Assembly: GCF_020026305.1 (NCBI RefSeq)
Contig: NZ_CP075691.1
Coordinates: forward strand, 682,001 to 746,000
Source: Streptomyces sp. 135
GTDB lineage: Bacteria; Actinomycetota; Actinomycetes; Streptomycetales; Streptomycetaceae
DNA: 64,000 bases
Direction: 5' to 3'
In this document: one piece after another, positions 33,823 to 43,507 of the stretch
Layout of the letters: each line of letters begins with the position of its first letter
Numbering within the stretch: position 1 is the stretch's first letter
Program-made: the position numbers and the translations under genes
The notes under the pieces: generated by a model
Databases searched by the model: none
Told to the model about the DNA's origin: nothing
Seen by the model: the letters and a program-made list of their open reading frames with translations, nothing else

Positions 33823-35141
33823 GTGACATCCATGACGAGGCGTACGGGGCCGAGGACGGCCGCAAGCACGCCGACGGGGCTACGGACGAGCGTACTTTCG
33901 AGGCACTGCCGCCTCCGCACGGGCGGAGCTTCGCGCAGACCTGGTGGGGCCAGGCCTGGCTGAAGGCGCTGGAGGACACGGCCCTGGACAACGGTCAGCT
34001 CAAGGCCGGCCGTCGGCTCGCGCGTGCGGGTGCGGTGGGGGCGGTCTCTGTGCGGCCCGGCCGGATAACCGCGGTCGTCAAGGACCGCGACGGTACCCCG
34101 CACCGCTCCGATGTGCTGTTGCAGGAGCTGAGCCCGGAGGAGTGGGACCGCTTCTTGACGATGGCCATTGAGCGGGCCGGGCACATCGCGGCGCTCCTCG
34201 ACCGCGACATGCCGCCGCACCTGGTGGAGGACTCCGCGGCGGCAGGCATCGAACTCCTGCCGGGCATCGGCGATCTGGAGCCCGAGTGCGACTGTGAGGC
34301 GTGGGACCACTGCGGGCACACGACCGCGCTCTGCTACCAGGTGGCGCGGCTGCTCGACCAGGACCCCTTCGTGCTCCTGCTGATGCGGGGCCGCGGGGAG
34401 CGTGAACTCCTCGACGAGCTGCACGAGCGCAGCGTTGCGCGGGCCGAGGCACCGGAGCCCCGCGAAGGGGCCGAGGACGGCGCTCCAGAGGGCGTCAGCG
34501 CCGCGCAGGCGTACGCGGACGGTGCCATCCTGCCGCCGCTGCCCGTCCTGCCCGCGTTGCCGCCCGAGCCGGGGCTGCCGCCGACCCTCGACACGGAGGC
34601 CGAGCCCGCGCAGGGGCTCGATGTGGCCGCCGTGGAGTTCCTGGCGGCGCAGGCGGCCGCCGAGGCGCACCGTCTGTTGGCCGACGCGCTCACTCCTGGT
34701 CATGAACAGCATGCCATCGAGGAGGAATTGACCGCGAGCGAGGACGCCGTACGCCTGGCCGCCGCCGCTCCGGGGCCCGCCGTCCAGGCCCGGCTCGCGA
34801 CGGCGTCGGAACGCGGCCGTGACGGTCTCGCCCTCGCCGTACAGGCCTGGCGGTACGGGGGTCAGGCCGCGCTGCGTGTACTCGAAGAGAAGTGGACGCC
34901 CAAGGGCGACCCGCTGGCACGCGCGCGTGCCGCGCTGGAAGCGGCCTGGGAAGAGGGTGAGCGCCCACAACTGCGGGCGGCCCGCAATCGGTGGACCGTC
35001 GTCGGCTCGGACGCTCAGCTGCGCCACGGGCGGGACGGCCGTTGGTGGCCCTACCGCAAGGAGCGCGGCCGCTGGACCCCGGCGGGACCGGCCGCCCATG
35101 ACCCGGCGACGGCTCTGGCCATGGCGAGCGGCAGCGAGTGA
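33819..35141 (+). CDS. SWIM zinc-finger protein
   Basis: 440 residues. The central segment ECDCEAWDHCGHTTALCYQV has the CxC...CxH spacing of SWIM zinc fingers. SWIM proteins accompany SNF2 helicases in bacteria, so the overlap (ATGA) with the SNF2 gene supports a joint complex. Beyond the finger the protein is Ala/Glu/Pro-rich with no other recognised domain. Function in DNA or protein binding is inferred from the family. Confidence 0.85.
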   Translation: MSDIHDEAYGAEDGRKHADGATDERTFEALPPPHGRSFAQTWWGQAWLKALEDTALDNGQLKAGRRLARAGAVGAVSVRPGRITAVVKDRDGTPHRSDVLLQELSPEEWDRFLTMAIERAGHIAALLDRDMPPHLVEDSAAAGIELLPGIGDLEPECDCEAWDHCGHTTALCYQVARLLDQDPFVLLLMRGRGERELLDELHERSVARAEAPEPREGAEDGAPEGVSAAQAYADGAILPPLPVLPALPPEPGLPPTLDTEAEPAQGLDVAAVEFLAAQAAAEAHRLLADALTPGHEQHAIEEELTASEDAVRLAAAAPGPAVQARLATASERGRDGLALAVQAWRYGGQAALRVLEEKWTPKGDPLARARAALEAAWEEGERPQLRAARNRWTVVGSDAQLRHGRDGRWWPYRKERGRWTPAGPAAHDPATALAMASGSE

Positions 35142-35404
35142 CAAGGGCGTTCTCGGTCTGCGGGTGACGGGCCAGGCGGTTCGCTCGACCGCGCGGACGG
35201 CGTGCGGTGTTCTTGGAGAGCATGCCCCGCTCACCGGCGTGTTCGCGCCGGACGCCCGTACGCCGGGCACACCGGCAGCGCCTTCTGCCTCTCGCAGGAG
35301 GCGCCGTCGGCGCGTCTCCTGTCGTTCATCTGGCAGCTTCTTCCTGTTCTCGGCAGCGGCGAAGTCTGGCCGCTGTGACCGAACTCGTGCCCCAGAAGGC
35401 CCCG

Positions 35405-36757
35405 ATGTCCCCGCACGCCTCCCGCAGGCGTCGCGTCCGCCGCTCCGTAGCCATCGGCATTCCGCTCGCCGTCGTGGCCGGGCTGGCGGTGGCAGGCACC
35501 GCGACCGGCAGTCAGGCGAGCGGGAGCCACAAGCAGGCGCGTATCACCGCAGCGGCCACCCTGGGAGACATCCCTCTCGGCGTTTTCAGCAACGCCCTGC
35601 TGCCGGGGACGGTGCGCGACGACCGCGGAGTGGATCTCGGCGGCATCGGCAGTGACCTCTACCCGGCCGGCCGCAAGGGCGAGTTCTGGACGGTCACGGA
35701 CCGGGGGCCCAACGGCCAGATCAAGGTGGACGGCAAGAAGCGCCGCACCTTCCCGGTCCCCGGTTTCGACCCGGCCATCGTGAAGATCCGGGTCTCCGGG
35801 GACAAGGTGAAGGTCGTCTCCGCCCTGCCTCTCACGACGTCCTCAGGGAGGCCTGTCACGGGCCTGCCCAACCAGGAGGGGCGCGATGAGGCGCCGTACT
35901 CCTATGACGCGAGAACCTCGGTCACGTACGACCCGAACGGGCTGGACACCGAGGGCATCGTGCGGGCCGCCGATGGCAGCTTCTGGCTGGTCGATGAGTA
36001 CGGACCCTCCCTGATCCATGTCTCCGCGCGCGGGAAGGTACTCAAGCGCTACGTCCCGCAGGGGCTGAAGCTGCGTGACGCCGGCTATCCGGTGGTCGAG
36101 GCGCTGCCCGGCGTTCTGCTGCACCGCAAGACGAACCGCGGCTTCGAAGGGCTCGCCCAGCTTCCCGGGGGCGATCTGGTGATGGCCGTGCAGAGTCCCC
36201 TGTCCTTGCCCGACGAGGACGCGGGCGAAGCGTCGCGCACGGCGCGATTGCTGCGCTTCTCGCCGAAGAAGCAGGCGGTTACCGCCGAGTACGCCTACCG
36301 GTTCGACGCGGTGGACATCGTCGATCCCGGTGAGGACGACACCTCGGAGTTGAAGATCTCCTCCGTGGTGGCCGTCGGCCGCGACCGACTGCTCGTACAG
36401 GAGCGCACCGACAAGGCCGCCAGGCTTCAGGCCGTCACACTGAACCACCGAGCTGACATCCTCGGCAGCAAGTGGGACAGGGCCACCACACGGCCCTCCT
36501 TGGAGCAGCTCGACGACCCCACGGCCTCCGGGGTGCCCGTCCTCGCCAAGCGTCTGGTCGTCGACCTGGGCGCTGTCAACGGCGTACCCGACAAGATCGA
36601 AGGCGTCGCCGCAGTCGACGGTCGCACGCTGGCCCTCATCAATGACAACGACTTCGGGATGAGGGACGGGGCGGAAGCGTTCGACAAGAACGGGCGTCTG
36701 GTGGACAGCGGCGTCGAGACCACCGTGACGTACGTGCGGCTGCCCCGGAAGCGCTGA
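35405..36757 (+). CDS. Secreted phytase-like esterase
   Basis: 450 residues. A basic N-terminus with a hydrophobic stretch (RSVAIGIPLAVVAGLAVAG) is a signal sequence. The remainder is a beta-propeller of the phytase-like domain family (esterase-like activity of phytase). Conserved segments include YPAGRKGEFWTVTDRGPNGQ, DTEGIVRAADGSFWLVDEYG and NRGFEGLA. Exported members are reported as phosphatase-like or esterase-like; substrate not shown here. GTG 35375 upstream is an alternative start. Confidence 0.8.
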   Translation: MSPHASRRRRVRRSVAIGIPLAVVAGLAVAGTATGSQASGSHKQARITAAATLGDIPLGVFSNALLPGTVRDDRGVDLGGIGSDLYPAGRKGEFWTVTDRGPNGQIKVDGKKRRTFPVPGFDPAIVKIRVSGDKVKVVSALPLTTSSGRPVTGLPNQEGRDEAPYSYDARTSVTYDPNGLDTEGIVRAADGSFWLVDEYGPSLIHVSARGKVLKRYVPQGLKLRDAGYPVVEALPGVLLHRKTNRGFEGLAQLPGGDLVMAVQSPLSLPDEDAGEASRTARLLRFSPKKQAVTAEYAYRFDAVDIVDPGEDDTSELKISSVVAVGRDRLLVQERTDKAARLQAVTLNHRADILGSKWDRATTRPSLEQLDDPTASGVPVLAKRLVVDLGAVNGVPDKIEGVAAVDGRTLALINDNDFGMRDGAEAFDKNGRLVDSGVETTVTYVRLPRKR

Positions 36758-36939
36758 CGCAGCGCACACGGAGGGGCCGCGGGTGCGGTTCGGCCTGCTA
36801 CGGATGTGATGACTCTGACGGCCACGCGGACCGCGAACAGTACGAACAGCCCGCTGCGCCGCCCTGAGGGCCCTTCCCGGCGGCGTGGACGGCGGCCGCC
36901 CCCAGCCACCGGAGGCGGCCCGCACCCGCCGCGGAACGC

Positions 36940-38106
36940 TCAGCCGCGCGTGCCCAGGAGATGGTCCATGGCGAGCTGGTCGAGGCGCTCGAAGGCCATG
37001 CCGCGCGCGGCGGCCGCCTCCACGTCGAAGGCCTCGCAGGCGCTCCGGTCGGCGAGCAGTCCGCTGAGCCCGTCCTCGGCCGTGGGGAGCGCCAGTTCGT
37101 CGAGGCGCGAGGCGTTCAGCGCGTCGCGCACCTCGGGGTCGGCGCGGAAAGCGGCCGCCCGCTCCCGCAGAATCAGGTAGTTGCGCATGCAGCCGGCGGC
37201 CGATGCCCACACCCCTTCATAGTCCTCCGTGCGGGGCGGCTTGAAGTCGAAGTGCCGCGGGCCCTCGTAACCGCCCCTCTCCAGGAGGTCGACCAGCCAG
37301 AAGGCGCTGCGCAGGTCACCGGCGCCGAACCGCAGGTCCTGGTCGTACTTGATGCCGGTCTGGCCGTTGAGGTCGATGTGGAAGAGCTTGTCCGCCCACA
37401 GCGCCTGCGCGATGGAGTGCGGGAAGTTCAGCCCCGCCATCTGTTCGTGGCCCACTTCGGGATTGACGCCGAACAGCTCGGGCTTCTCCAGGCGCTCGAT
37501 GAAGGCCAGGGCGTGGCCAACGGTCGGCAGCAGGATGTCGCCTCGCGGCTCGTTCGGCTTCGGCTCGATCGCGAACCGCAGGTCGTAGCCCTGGGAGGTG
37601 ACGTACTCGGCGAGGAGGTCGAAGGCCTCCTTCATCCGATCGAGCGCATCGCGCACATCCTTCGCGGCACCGGATTCCGCTCCCTCCCTGCCGCCCCACG
37701 CCACGTAGGTGCGCGCGCCCAACTCCACCGCCAGGTCGATGTTGCGGATCGTCTTGCGCAGCGCGTAGCGACGTACGTCGCGGTCGTTGGCGGTGAACGC
37801 GCCGTCCTTGAAGACGGGGTGCGTGAAGAGGTTCGTGGTCGCCATCGGTACGACCAGGCCTGTCGCGTCCAGCGCCTGCCGGAACCGCTTGATGTGGCCT
37901 TCGCGCTCCGTGTCGGACGACCCGAAGGGGATCAGGTCGTCATCGTGGAAGGTCACTCCGTAGGCACCCAGTTCGGCGAGGTGACGTACCGAGTCTGCGG
38001 GGTCGAGTGCGCCTCGGGTGGCGTCGCCGAACGGGTCACGGCCCTGCCAGCCTACGGTCCACAGGCCGAAGCTGAACTTGTCCTCAGGGGTGGGCTGGTA
38101 GTTCAT
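36940..38106 (-). CDS. xylA: Xylose isomerase
   Basis: 388 residues, the length of Streptomyces enzymes. Metal and substrate residues are visible: [18 protein letters not shown] (Glu), [11 protein letters not shown] (Glu), HIDLNGQ (Asp), KYDQDLRFG (two Asp) and [11 protein letters not shown] (Asp). Converts D-xylose to D-xylulose in the cytoplasm. The ATG at 38106 is preferred to 38121. It is divergent from xylB and the ROK regulator, the usual Streptomyces arrangement. Confidence 0.95.
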   Translation of the reverse strand: MNYQPTPEDKFSFGLWTVGWQGRDPFGDATRGALDPADSVRHLAELGAYGVTFHDDDLIPFGSSDTEREGHIKRFRQALDATGLVVPMATTNLFTHPVFKDGAFTANDRDVRRYALRKTIRNIDLAVELGARTYVAWGGREGAESGAAKDVRDALDRMKEAFDLLAEYVTSQGYDLRFAIEPKPNEPRGDILLPTVGHALAFIERLEKPELFGVNPEVGHEQMAGLNFPHSIAQALWADKLFHIDLNGQTGIKYDQDLRFGAGDLRSAFWLVDLLERGGYEGPRHFDFKPPRTEDYEGVWASAAGCMRNYLILRERAAAFRADPEVRDALNASRLDELALPTAEDGLSGLLADRSACEAFDVEAAAARGMAFERLDQLAMDHLLGTRG

Positions 38107-38137
38107 GTACGGCTCCCTCACCTATTTCGTCATGGCG

Positions 38138-38155
38138 CTTTACAAATTAGTATCC
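38138..38155. promoter_or_regulatory. AT-rich candidate operator/promoter between xylA and xylB
   Basis: CTTTACAAATTAGTATCC lies in the 123-base gap between divergent xylA and xylB and stands out as AT-rich, with weak TAC/GTA dyad symmetry. It is the best candidate for xylA promoter elements and ROK-type XylR binding. Not proved. Confidence 0.4.
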
Positions 38156-38229
38156 GAGGGCGCCGCTGGGAAGGTCGGGGAGGAAACTCCGGGGCACACC
38201 CGGGGAGAGCCGCAGGAACGGAGACCCTT

Positions 38230-39684
38230 ATGTCATCAGCGCCATCAGCCCAGGGACCCCTTGTCGTGGGTGTCGACACTTCCACGCAGTCCACCAAGGC
38301 CTTGGTCGTCGACGCGGCCACCGGGCAGGTCGTGGCAAGCGGCCAGGCGCCGCATCGGGTCACCACGGGCGAGGGACGCGAGAGCGACCCCCAGGAGTGG
38401 TGGGAAGCGCTCTGCGCGGCGCTGCGGCAGTGCGGTCCTCTCGCGCGGGAGGCCTCCGCGGTGTCAGTCGGCGGTCAGCAGCACGGACTGGTCACGCTGG
38501 GCAAGGACGGCAAGCCGGTGCGGCCGGCGCTCCTGTGGAACGACGTGCGTTCCGCCCCGCAGGCCCGGAGCCTCCTGGAGAGGCTCGGAGGCCCCAAGGA
38601 GTGGGCCGATCGGGTCGGCAGTGTGCCGGGGCCCTCCTTCACCGTGACGAAGTGGGCCTGGCTCGCCGAGCACGAGCCCGACGCCGCGCGCGCGACGGCC
38701 GCCGTTCGTCTGCCCCATGACTACCTCACCGAACGCCTCACAGGACTCGGCACGACCGATCGTGGCGACGTCTCGGGGACCGGATGGTGGGCGTCGGCAT
38801 CGGAGACGTACGACGAGGAGATCCTCGGTATGGTCGGCCTCGACCCGGCGCTGCTGCCCCGCGTGGCACGCCCCGGTGAAGTCGTCGGCACCGTGCGAGG
38901 CGGCGCTGAACTGCCCTTCTCCAAAGGCACGCTGGTCGCCCCGGGCACCGGCGACAACGCGGCGGCCGCCATGGGGCTCGGGCTGCGCCCCGGCACCCCG
39001 GTGCTGAGCCTGGGCACCTCGGGCACGGTGTACGCGGTCTCGAAGCGCCGCCCCGCGGATCCGACCGGCACGGTGGCGGGCTTCGCCGACGCACGAGGCG
39101 CATGGCTGCCGCTGGCGTGCACCCTCAACTGCACGCTGGCCGTCGACCGGGTGGCGACGCTGCTGCGCCTGGACCGTGAAGAAGTGGCCCCGGGCGGCAC
39201 GGTCACGCTCCTGCCGTACCTGGACGGCGAGCGGACGCCGGACCTCCCCCGCGCCACCGGGATGCTGCACGGCCTGCGGCACGACACGACGCCCGGACAG
39301 TTGTTGCAGGCCGCGTACGACGGGGCCGTGCACTCTCTGCTCGGCGCTCTCGACCTCGTCCTGGACACCGACGCCGACAGGTCGTCCCCGCTGCTGCTGA
39401 TCGGGGGCGGAGCGCGTGGCGCGGCCTGGCAGCACACCGTACGTCGTCTCTCCGGCCGCGCTGTCCAGGTGCCCCAGGCCCAGGAACTGGTCGCGCTCGG
39501 TGCCGCCGCGCAGGCGGCGGGCATCCTGACCGGCGAGGACCCGAGCGCCATCGCACGGCGCTGGGGCACGGCCCAGGGGCCGGTACTCGACCCGGTGGAG
39601 AGGGACGAGGCGACGCTGTCGCGGATCTCCGGGGTACTCTCCGACGCGGCGCCGCTCATGGACAGGGCGCCCCATGGGGAGTGA
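38230..39684 (+). CDS. xylB: Xylulokinase
   Basis: 484 residues, FGGY kinase family. VGVDTSTQSTKALV near the N-terminus is the first ATP-binding region, LWNDVRS follows, and GTGDNAAAAMGLGLR with LSLGTSGTVYAVS complete the sugar-kinase signatures. Phosphorylates D-xylulose to D-xylulose 5-phosphate for the pentose phosphate pathway. Divergent from xylA; the ROK regulator follows directly. Confidence 0.95.
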   Translation: MSSAPSAQGPLVVGVDTSTQSTKALVVDAATGQVVASGQAPHRVTTGEGRESDPQEWWEALCAALRQCGPLAREASAVSVGGQQHGLVTLGKDGKPVRPALLWNDVRSAPQARSLLERLGGPKEWADRVGSVPGPSFTVTKWAWLAEHEPDAARATAAVRLPHDYLTERLTGLGTTDRGDVSGTGWWASASETYDEEILGMVGLDPALLPRVARPGEVVGTVRGGAELPFSKGTLVAPGTGDNAAAAMGLGLRPGTPVLSLGTSGTVYAVSKRRPADPTGTVAGFADARGAWLPLACTLNCTLAVDRVATLLRLDREEVAPGGTVTLLPYLDGERTPDLPRATGMLHGLRHDTTPGQLLQAAYDGAVHSLLGALDLVLDTDADRSSPLLLIGGGARGAAWQHTVRRLSGRAVQVPQAQELVALGAAAQAAGILTGEDPSAIARRWGTAQGPVLDPVERDEATLSRISGVLSDAAPLMDRAPHGE

Positions 39685-39698
39685 GGGCTGACCGAGGC

Positions 39699-40907
39699 AT
39701 GACCGCACCGCTGCACGACAAGCGCCCAGGAACATCGGGTGCGCGGCTGCCCGACACCCAGCACGGGATGCGCCGCCGCAACCTCTCCCGGGTGATGCAC
39801 GCCGTCGCCGCGCACGGCCCGCTGTCCCGTGCGGCGGTGGCCTCCAGGATCGGGCTGACACGAGCCGCCGTCTCCACCCTCGTGGACGAATTGATCCGCT
39901 CCGGGCTTCTGGACGAGCTCGGCCCCGAGCGCCCCGGACGGGTGGGCCGCCCCGGGTCCGCCCTCGCGGTCAGCGCGCGCGGCCCGGTGGGCATCGGAGC
40001 CGAGGTCGGCGTCGACCATCTCGCCGTCTGCGCGGTCGACCTGCGAGGAGAGACCCGTGCGCGTGCCGTCCGGCGGGTTGGCAACCGTGGGCGGTCGCCC
40101 GAGCCGGTCCTCCGGGAACTCGCCGCCCTGGTGCGGCGGGTCTGCGACGACGCCCGAGGGGCGGGCATGACCCCGGCAGGTCTCGCGGTGGCCGTGCCGG
40201 GCCTCGTCGCCAGGGACACCCGCACGCTCGTGCGTGCGCCCAACCTCGGCTGGCACGACCTCGACCTCGAACCGTTGCTCCTCTCCGAGCTGCCGCTGAC
40301 GGTGGACAACGAGGCCAACTTCGGCGCGCTCGCCGAGCTGTGGCTCGGCGACGGCATACCGGAGGACTTCCTCCACGTCTCGGCGGAGATCGGCATCGGC
40401 GCCGCGCTCGTCGTCGACGGCCGGCTGCTGCGCGGGACACGGGGCTTCGCGGGAGAGCTGGGGCACATACCGGTGTGTGCCGAGGGGCCGCCCTGTCCCT
40501 GCGGGGGCCGTGGCTGTCTGGAGCAGTACGCGGGAGAGGTGGCGGTGCTCCGAGCGGCGGGGCTGGAGCCCGGCGAGGACCGGCTCGGACTCCTTGCCGA
40601 GCGGGCTGCCGCGGGCGACAAGGCGGTACGCCGGGCCCTGCGTGGTGCGGGCACTGCCATGGGCATCGCGCTCACCGGGGCCGTCAATCTCCTGGATCCC
40701 GAGGCCGTGGTTCTCGGCGGGGCGCTGTCCCGCCTGGCGCCCTGGCTGCTGCCGTCGCTGGAGCGGGAGTTGACGGGCCGGACCGGGGGCCGGGCCTGCG
40801 GGGTCACCGTGTCGGGGCTCGGGCCGGACGGGCCCTTGCTGGGCGCGGCGCACTCGGTGGTGCGGGCCGTGCTGGATGATCCGGTGGGAGTCGGCGCGGC
40901 GGGGTAG
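39699..40907 (+). CDS. xylR: ROK-family regulator, probably XylR
   Basis: About 402 residues. An N-terminal winged HTH (SRAAVASRIGLTRAAVSTLV) is followed by a ROK sugar-binding domain with the GIGAALVVDGRLLRGTRGFAGELGH segment and a zinc cluster CPCGGRGCLEQY. The place after xylB, divergent from xylA, points to the xylose repressor. GTG 39681 overlapping the xylB stop would add six residues; ATG 39699 has a better ribosome-binding site (CCGAGG). Confidence 0.9.
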   Translation: MTAPLHDKRPGTSGARLPDTQHGMRRRNLSRVMHAVAAHGPLSRAAVASRIGLTRAAVSTLVDELIRSGLLDELGPERPGRVGRPGSALAVSARGPVGIGAEVGVDHLAVCAVDLRGETRARAVRRVGNRGRSPEPVLRELAALVRRVCDDARGAGMTPAGLAVAVPGLVARDTRTLVRAPNLGWHDLDLEPLLLSELPLTVDNEANFGALAELWLGDGIPEDFLHVSAEIGIGAALVVDGRLLRGTRGFAGELGHIPVCAEGPPCPCGGRGCLEQYAGEVAVLRAAGLEPGEDRLGLLAERAAAGDKAVRRALRGAGTAMGIALTGAVNLLDPEAVVLGGALSRLAPWLLPSLERELTGRTGGRACGVTVSGLGPDGPLLGAAHSVVRAVLDDPVGVGAAG

Positions 40908-41220
40908 GCGGGTGCGGGCGACACGACGCCACGCCGAGACCGGCGAGTTCACGCGAGCCGCGTGCCGCATTGCCCGGCGGAACACCGCGGGGCCGGCGCG
41001 CCGGGCGGGCCGAAGTGAAGCCTTTTGAACCCCTCCTCTCCCCCGTTCGAGTGGCCGAGATTTCCACAATCACGCCGCCGTGCACAGATCCGAGCCGCGC
41101 CCTTCCGCCCCAACCAGGCAGCGCCGTAACGTAATTCACACGAGACGCCATCGGGCTGCGGTCCTCCCCAGTGCAGCGCGCCAGTCCAGCCATTCCCCTC
41201 CACCGAGAGGCAGGTCAGTC
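40908..41220. other. 312-base gap before the amidase gene
   Basis: No supported gene. The second half (from about 41150) is likely to carry the amidase promoter and ribosome-binding site. GC-rich inverted segments occur near 40980-41010 but no clear terminator is seen. Confidence 0.4.
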
Positions 41221-41823
41221 ATGGATGGAACGAGACGTTTCCCGAGTCGGCGCCGACTGCTCCAGGGCGCGGTCGCCGCCGCCGTTCCGGCGGCGCTCGT
41301 GACCGCGAACCGCGCGACCGCCGCCCAGGCCCAGGCGGTCGACTACCCCCTGGCCGAGTGGATCCCGGCCAGCACTTCCAACTACACGGCCGCCAACCGT
41401 CCCAGCACCTATCCCATCGACTACGTGGTCATCCACGTCACCCAGGAGACCTACGCGGACACGCTCGCCATCTTCCAGGACCCGGCGAGGAAGGTCTCGT
41501 CCCACTACGTGGTGCGTTCCAGGGACGGCCACATCGCCCAGTGTGTCCGTGACCGCAACGTCGGCTGGCACGCGGGGAATTGGACCTACAACACGCGCAG
41601 CATCGGCATCGAGCACGAAGGGTGGGTCGACAAGCCGCAGTACTTCACCAACGCGATGTACGAGCAGTCCGCAGCGCTGACAGCGGCGATCTGCTCGAAG
41701 TACGGCATCCCCATGGATCGTGAGCACATCATCGGGCACCACCAGGTCCCCGGCTCGGACCATACGGATCCCGGTCCGTACTGGGACTGGTCGCGCTACA
41801 TACGCCTCGTCAACTTCGCCTGA
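41221..41823 (+). CDS. Tat-exported N-acetylmuramoyl-L-alanine amidase
   Basis: 200 residues. The N-terminus has twin Arg and hydrophobic core (SRRRLLQGAVAAAVPAALV), a Tat signal. The mature part is an Amidase_2/PGRP-type fold: YVVIHVTQET with a zinc His, SSHYVVRSRDGHIAQCV, GWHAGN and the HHQVPGSDHTDPGPYWDW end provide zinc and catalytic residues. It would cleave the N-acetylmuramic acid-L-alanine bond outside the cell. Chosen start is ATG 41221; upstream frame is open but not protein-like. Confidence 0.9.
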   Translation: MDGTRRFPSRRRLLQGAVAAAVPAALVTANRATAAQAQAVDYPLAEWIPASTSNYTAANRPSTYPIDYVVIHVTQETYADTLAIFQDPARKVSSHYVVRSRDGHIAQCVRDRNVGWHAGNWTYNTRSIGIEHEGWVDKPQYFTNAMYEQSAALTAAICSKYGIPMDREHIIGHHQVPGSDHTDPGPYWDWSRYIRLVNFA

Positions 41824-41941
41824 GAGACGGCTTCAACCGCAGCGGTCCAAGGCAGGGGGTTTCGCCCGTCGCGGCACGCTTGTCGGTCACCGTTCCCGGC
41901 GCGACGATGACACCACCGCACCGCCGTTCCGGGAGGCCGAG

Positions 41942-43219
41942 TTGACCGATCCATGGGTGGCTCTTGAGCCGGGAGCAGATCCCACCGAGCGGGTGCGGGT
42001 GCTGCGCCGGGCGCACGAGAGGTTCACCGCCGCCGGGACGGTGTCACGCCCGGTGCGTCCGGTCGTCGCCGACTCATGGCGGAGATCGGCCAGGGCCCGC
42101 GTCAGCCCGGAGGGCGTCGGGGCCGCGGTGGAGCTGGCCGACGGCGACCTGGGGGCGTACCGGGCGGAGCATCCACTGGCGCGGGTGATGCCCCTGTTCC
42201 GGGAGTTGATGGGCACCTTCGCGACAGACGGGGAGCACCTTCTCGCCGTGTGTGACGCGCAAGGCAGGCTGTTGTGGGTCGAGGGTCACGCGACGGCGCG
42301 ACAGCGCGCGGGGCTGATGAACTTCGTACCGGGTGCGCGGTGGGCGGAATCCTCCGTGGGGACCAACGCCCCGGGGACGGCAGTCGCCGTGGACCGGCCC
42401 GTTCAGGTCTTCGCCACCGAGCACTTCATGCGGGGCGTACAGCCGTGGACGTGTGCGGCGGCACCGGTGCACGACCCGCGTACCGGGAGGCTCATCGGGG
42501 CGGTCGACATCACCGGCGGGGACGGGCTCGCGCACCCGCACAGCCTCGCCTTCGTCCAGGCGGTGGCGAGGGCCGCGGAGTCCCAACTCGCGTTGCTCGC
42601 GCCGCCGGCAAAGGGCGGGGAGACGGTGGAGATATCGGCGCTGGGCAGGGACGAAGCGCTGCTTGTGGTGGGCGGGCACAAGGTGCGGCTCAGTCGTAGG
42701 CACAGCGAGATCGTCGTGTTGCTCGCCCGTCACCCGGAGGGGCTGAGCGGGGACGAATTGCTGTATGCGCTGTACGAGGACGAGTCGGTGCCGCAGGTGA
42801 CGTTGCGGGCGGAGTTGGCTCGGCTCAGGCGTGTGCTCGGGGCGGAGTTGCTGCGGTCGCGTCCGTATCGCCTGGCGGGGCCTGTCGAGTGCGATGTCGA
42901 CATGGTCGAGCGTCGGCTGGCGGCTGGTGCGGTGGCGGGGGCAGCCGCCGCGTACGCCGGTCCGCTGTTGCCGCAGTCTCAGGCGCCCGCGCTGGTGCGA
43001 CTGCGCCGTAGGCTCGCCGATCAGTTGCGGGCGGCGCTGGTCGATCGCGGCGACGCCGACCTGCTGGCGGACTGGGCGCATGCCCCCTGGGGCGAGGACG
43101 ACCTGGTGGTGTGGCGGGCGCTGGCCGAGCTGCGCTCCACGCCTCCCGTTCTGGCGCGCCTGCGCGCACTCGACAGCGAGCTGGCCGTGGCCGGGCAAGG
43201 CTCCGAGCAACGGTACTGA
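41942..43219 (+). CDS. GAF-domain regulator with C-terminal winged helix
   Basis: 425 residues from TTG 41942, preceded by GGGAGG. The N-terminal part (about 80-220) is a GAF sensory domain (PVHDPRTGRLIGAVDITGG). The C-terminal half resembles an OmpR-like winged helix (RRHSEIVVLLARHPEGLSGD and VPQVTLRAELARLRRVLG). Regulators of this layout commonly sit ahead of acetoin or alcohol/aldehyde dehydrogenase genes, so the exaC gene beyond the repeat array is the likely target. It lacks the AAA+ sigma-54 domain of AcoR. Confidence 0.85.
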   Translation: MTDPWVALEPGADPTERVRVLRRAHERFTAAGTVSRPVRPVVADSWRRSARARVSPEGVGAAVELADGDLGAYRAEHPLARVMPLFRELMGTFATDGEHLLAVCDAQGRLLWVEGHATARQRAGLMNFVPGARWAESSVGTNAPGTAVAVDRPVQVFATEHFMRGVQPWTCAAAPVHDPRTGRLIGAVDITGGDGLAHPHSLAFVQAVARAAESQLALLAPPAKGGETVEISALGRDEALLVVGGHKVRLSRRHSEIVVLLARHPEGLSGDELLYALYEDESVPQVTLRAELARLRRVLGAELLRSRPYRLAGPVECDVDMVERRLAAGAVAGAAAAYAGPLLPQSQAPALVRLRRRLADQLRAALVDRGDADLLADWAHAPWGEDDLVVWRALAELRSTPPVLARLRALDSELAVAGQGSEQRY

Positions 43220-43429
43220 GGCAGACTCCGGCAACCGGCCCCGGGGGAACTCCCGCAACCGTGCCCGGGGGAACTCCGACGACCGTGCTGCGGGACACAT
43301 CCGTAACTGTGCCCGGGGGAACTCCCACGACCGTACTGCCGGACACATCCGCAACCGTGCCCGGGGGAACTCCCGCAACCGCACTGCGAGACACTTCCGC
43401 GACCGTGCTGCGGGGGACTCCCGCAACGT
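43217..43429. repeat. 24-bp tandem repeat array (about nine units)
   Basis: Units of exactly 24 bases at 43217, 43241, 43265, 43289, 43313, 43337, 43361, 43385 and a partial one at 43409. Two alternating types occur: CCGGGGGAACTCCCGCAACC followed by GTGC, and TGCGGGACACATCCGTAACT followed by GTGC, with a shared tail. The first unit includes the stop codon of the GAF regulator. The array ends 79 bases before the aldehyde dehydrogenase start. Confidence 0.9.
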
Positions 43430-43507
43430 ACATGCAACGTCCGTGGTCCTAGCCTCCGGGCGAGAGCTGCCCGACGGTGGGCAGTCTTCCCCGGGAGGCC
43501 AGCCAAA

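Noticed and set aside
43217..43429. CRISPR array
   Set aside because: Units are contiguous 24-mers without unique spacers, and no cas genes are near.
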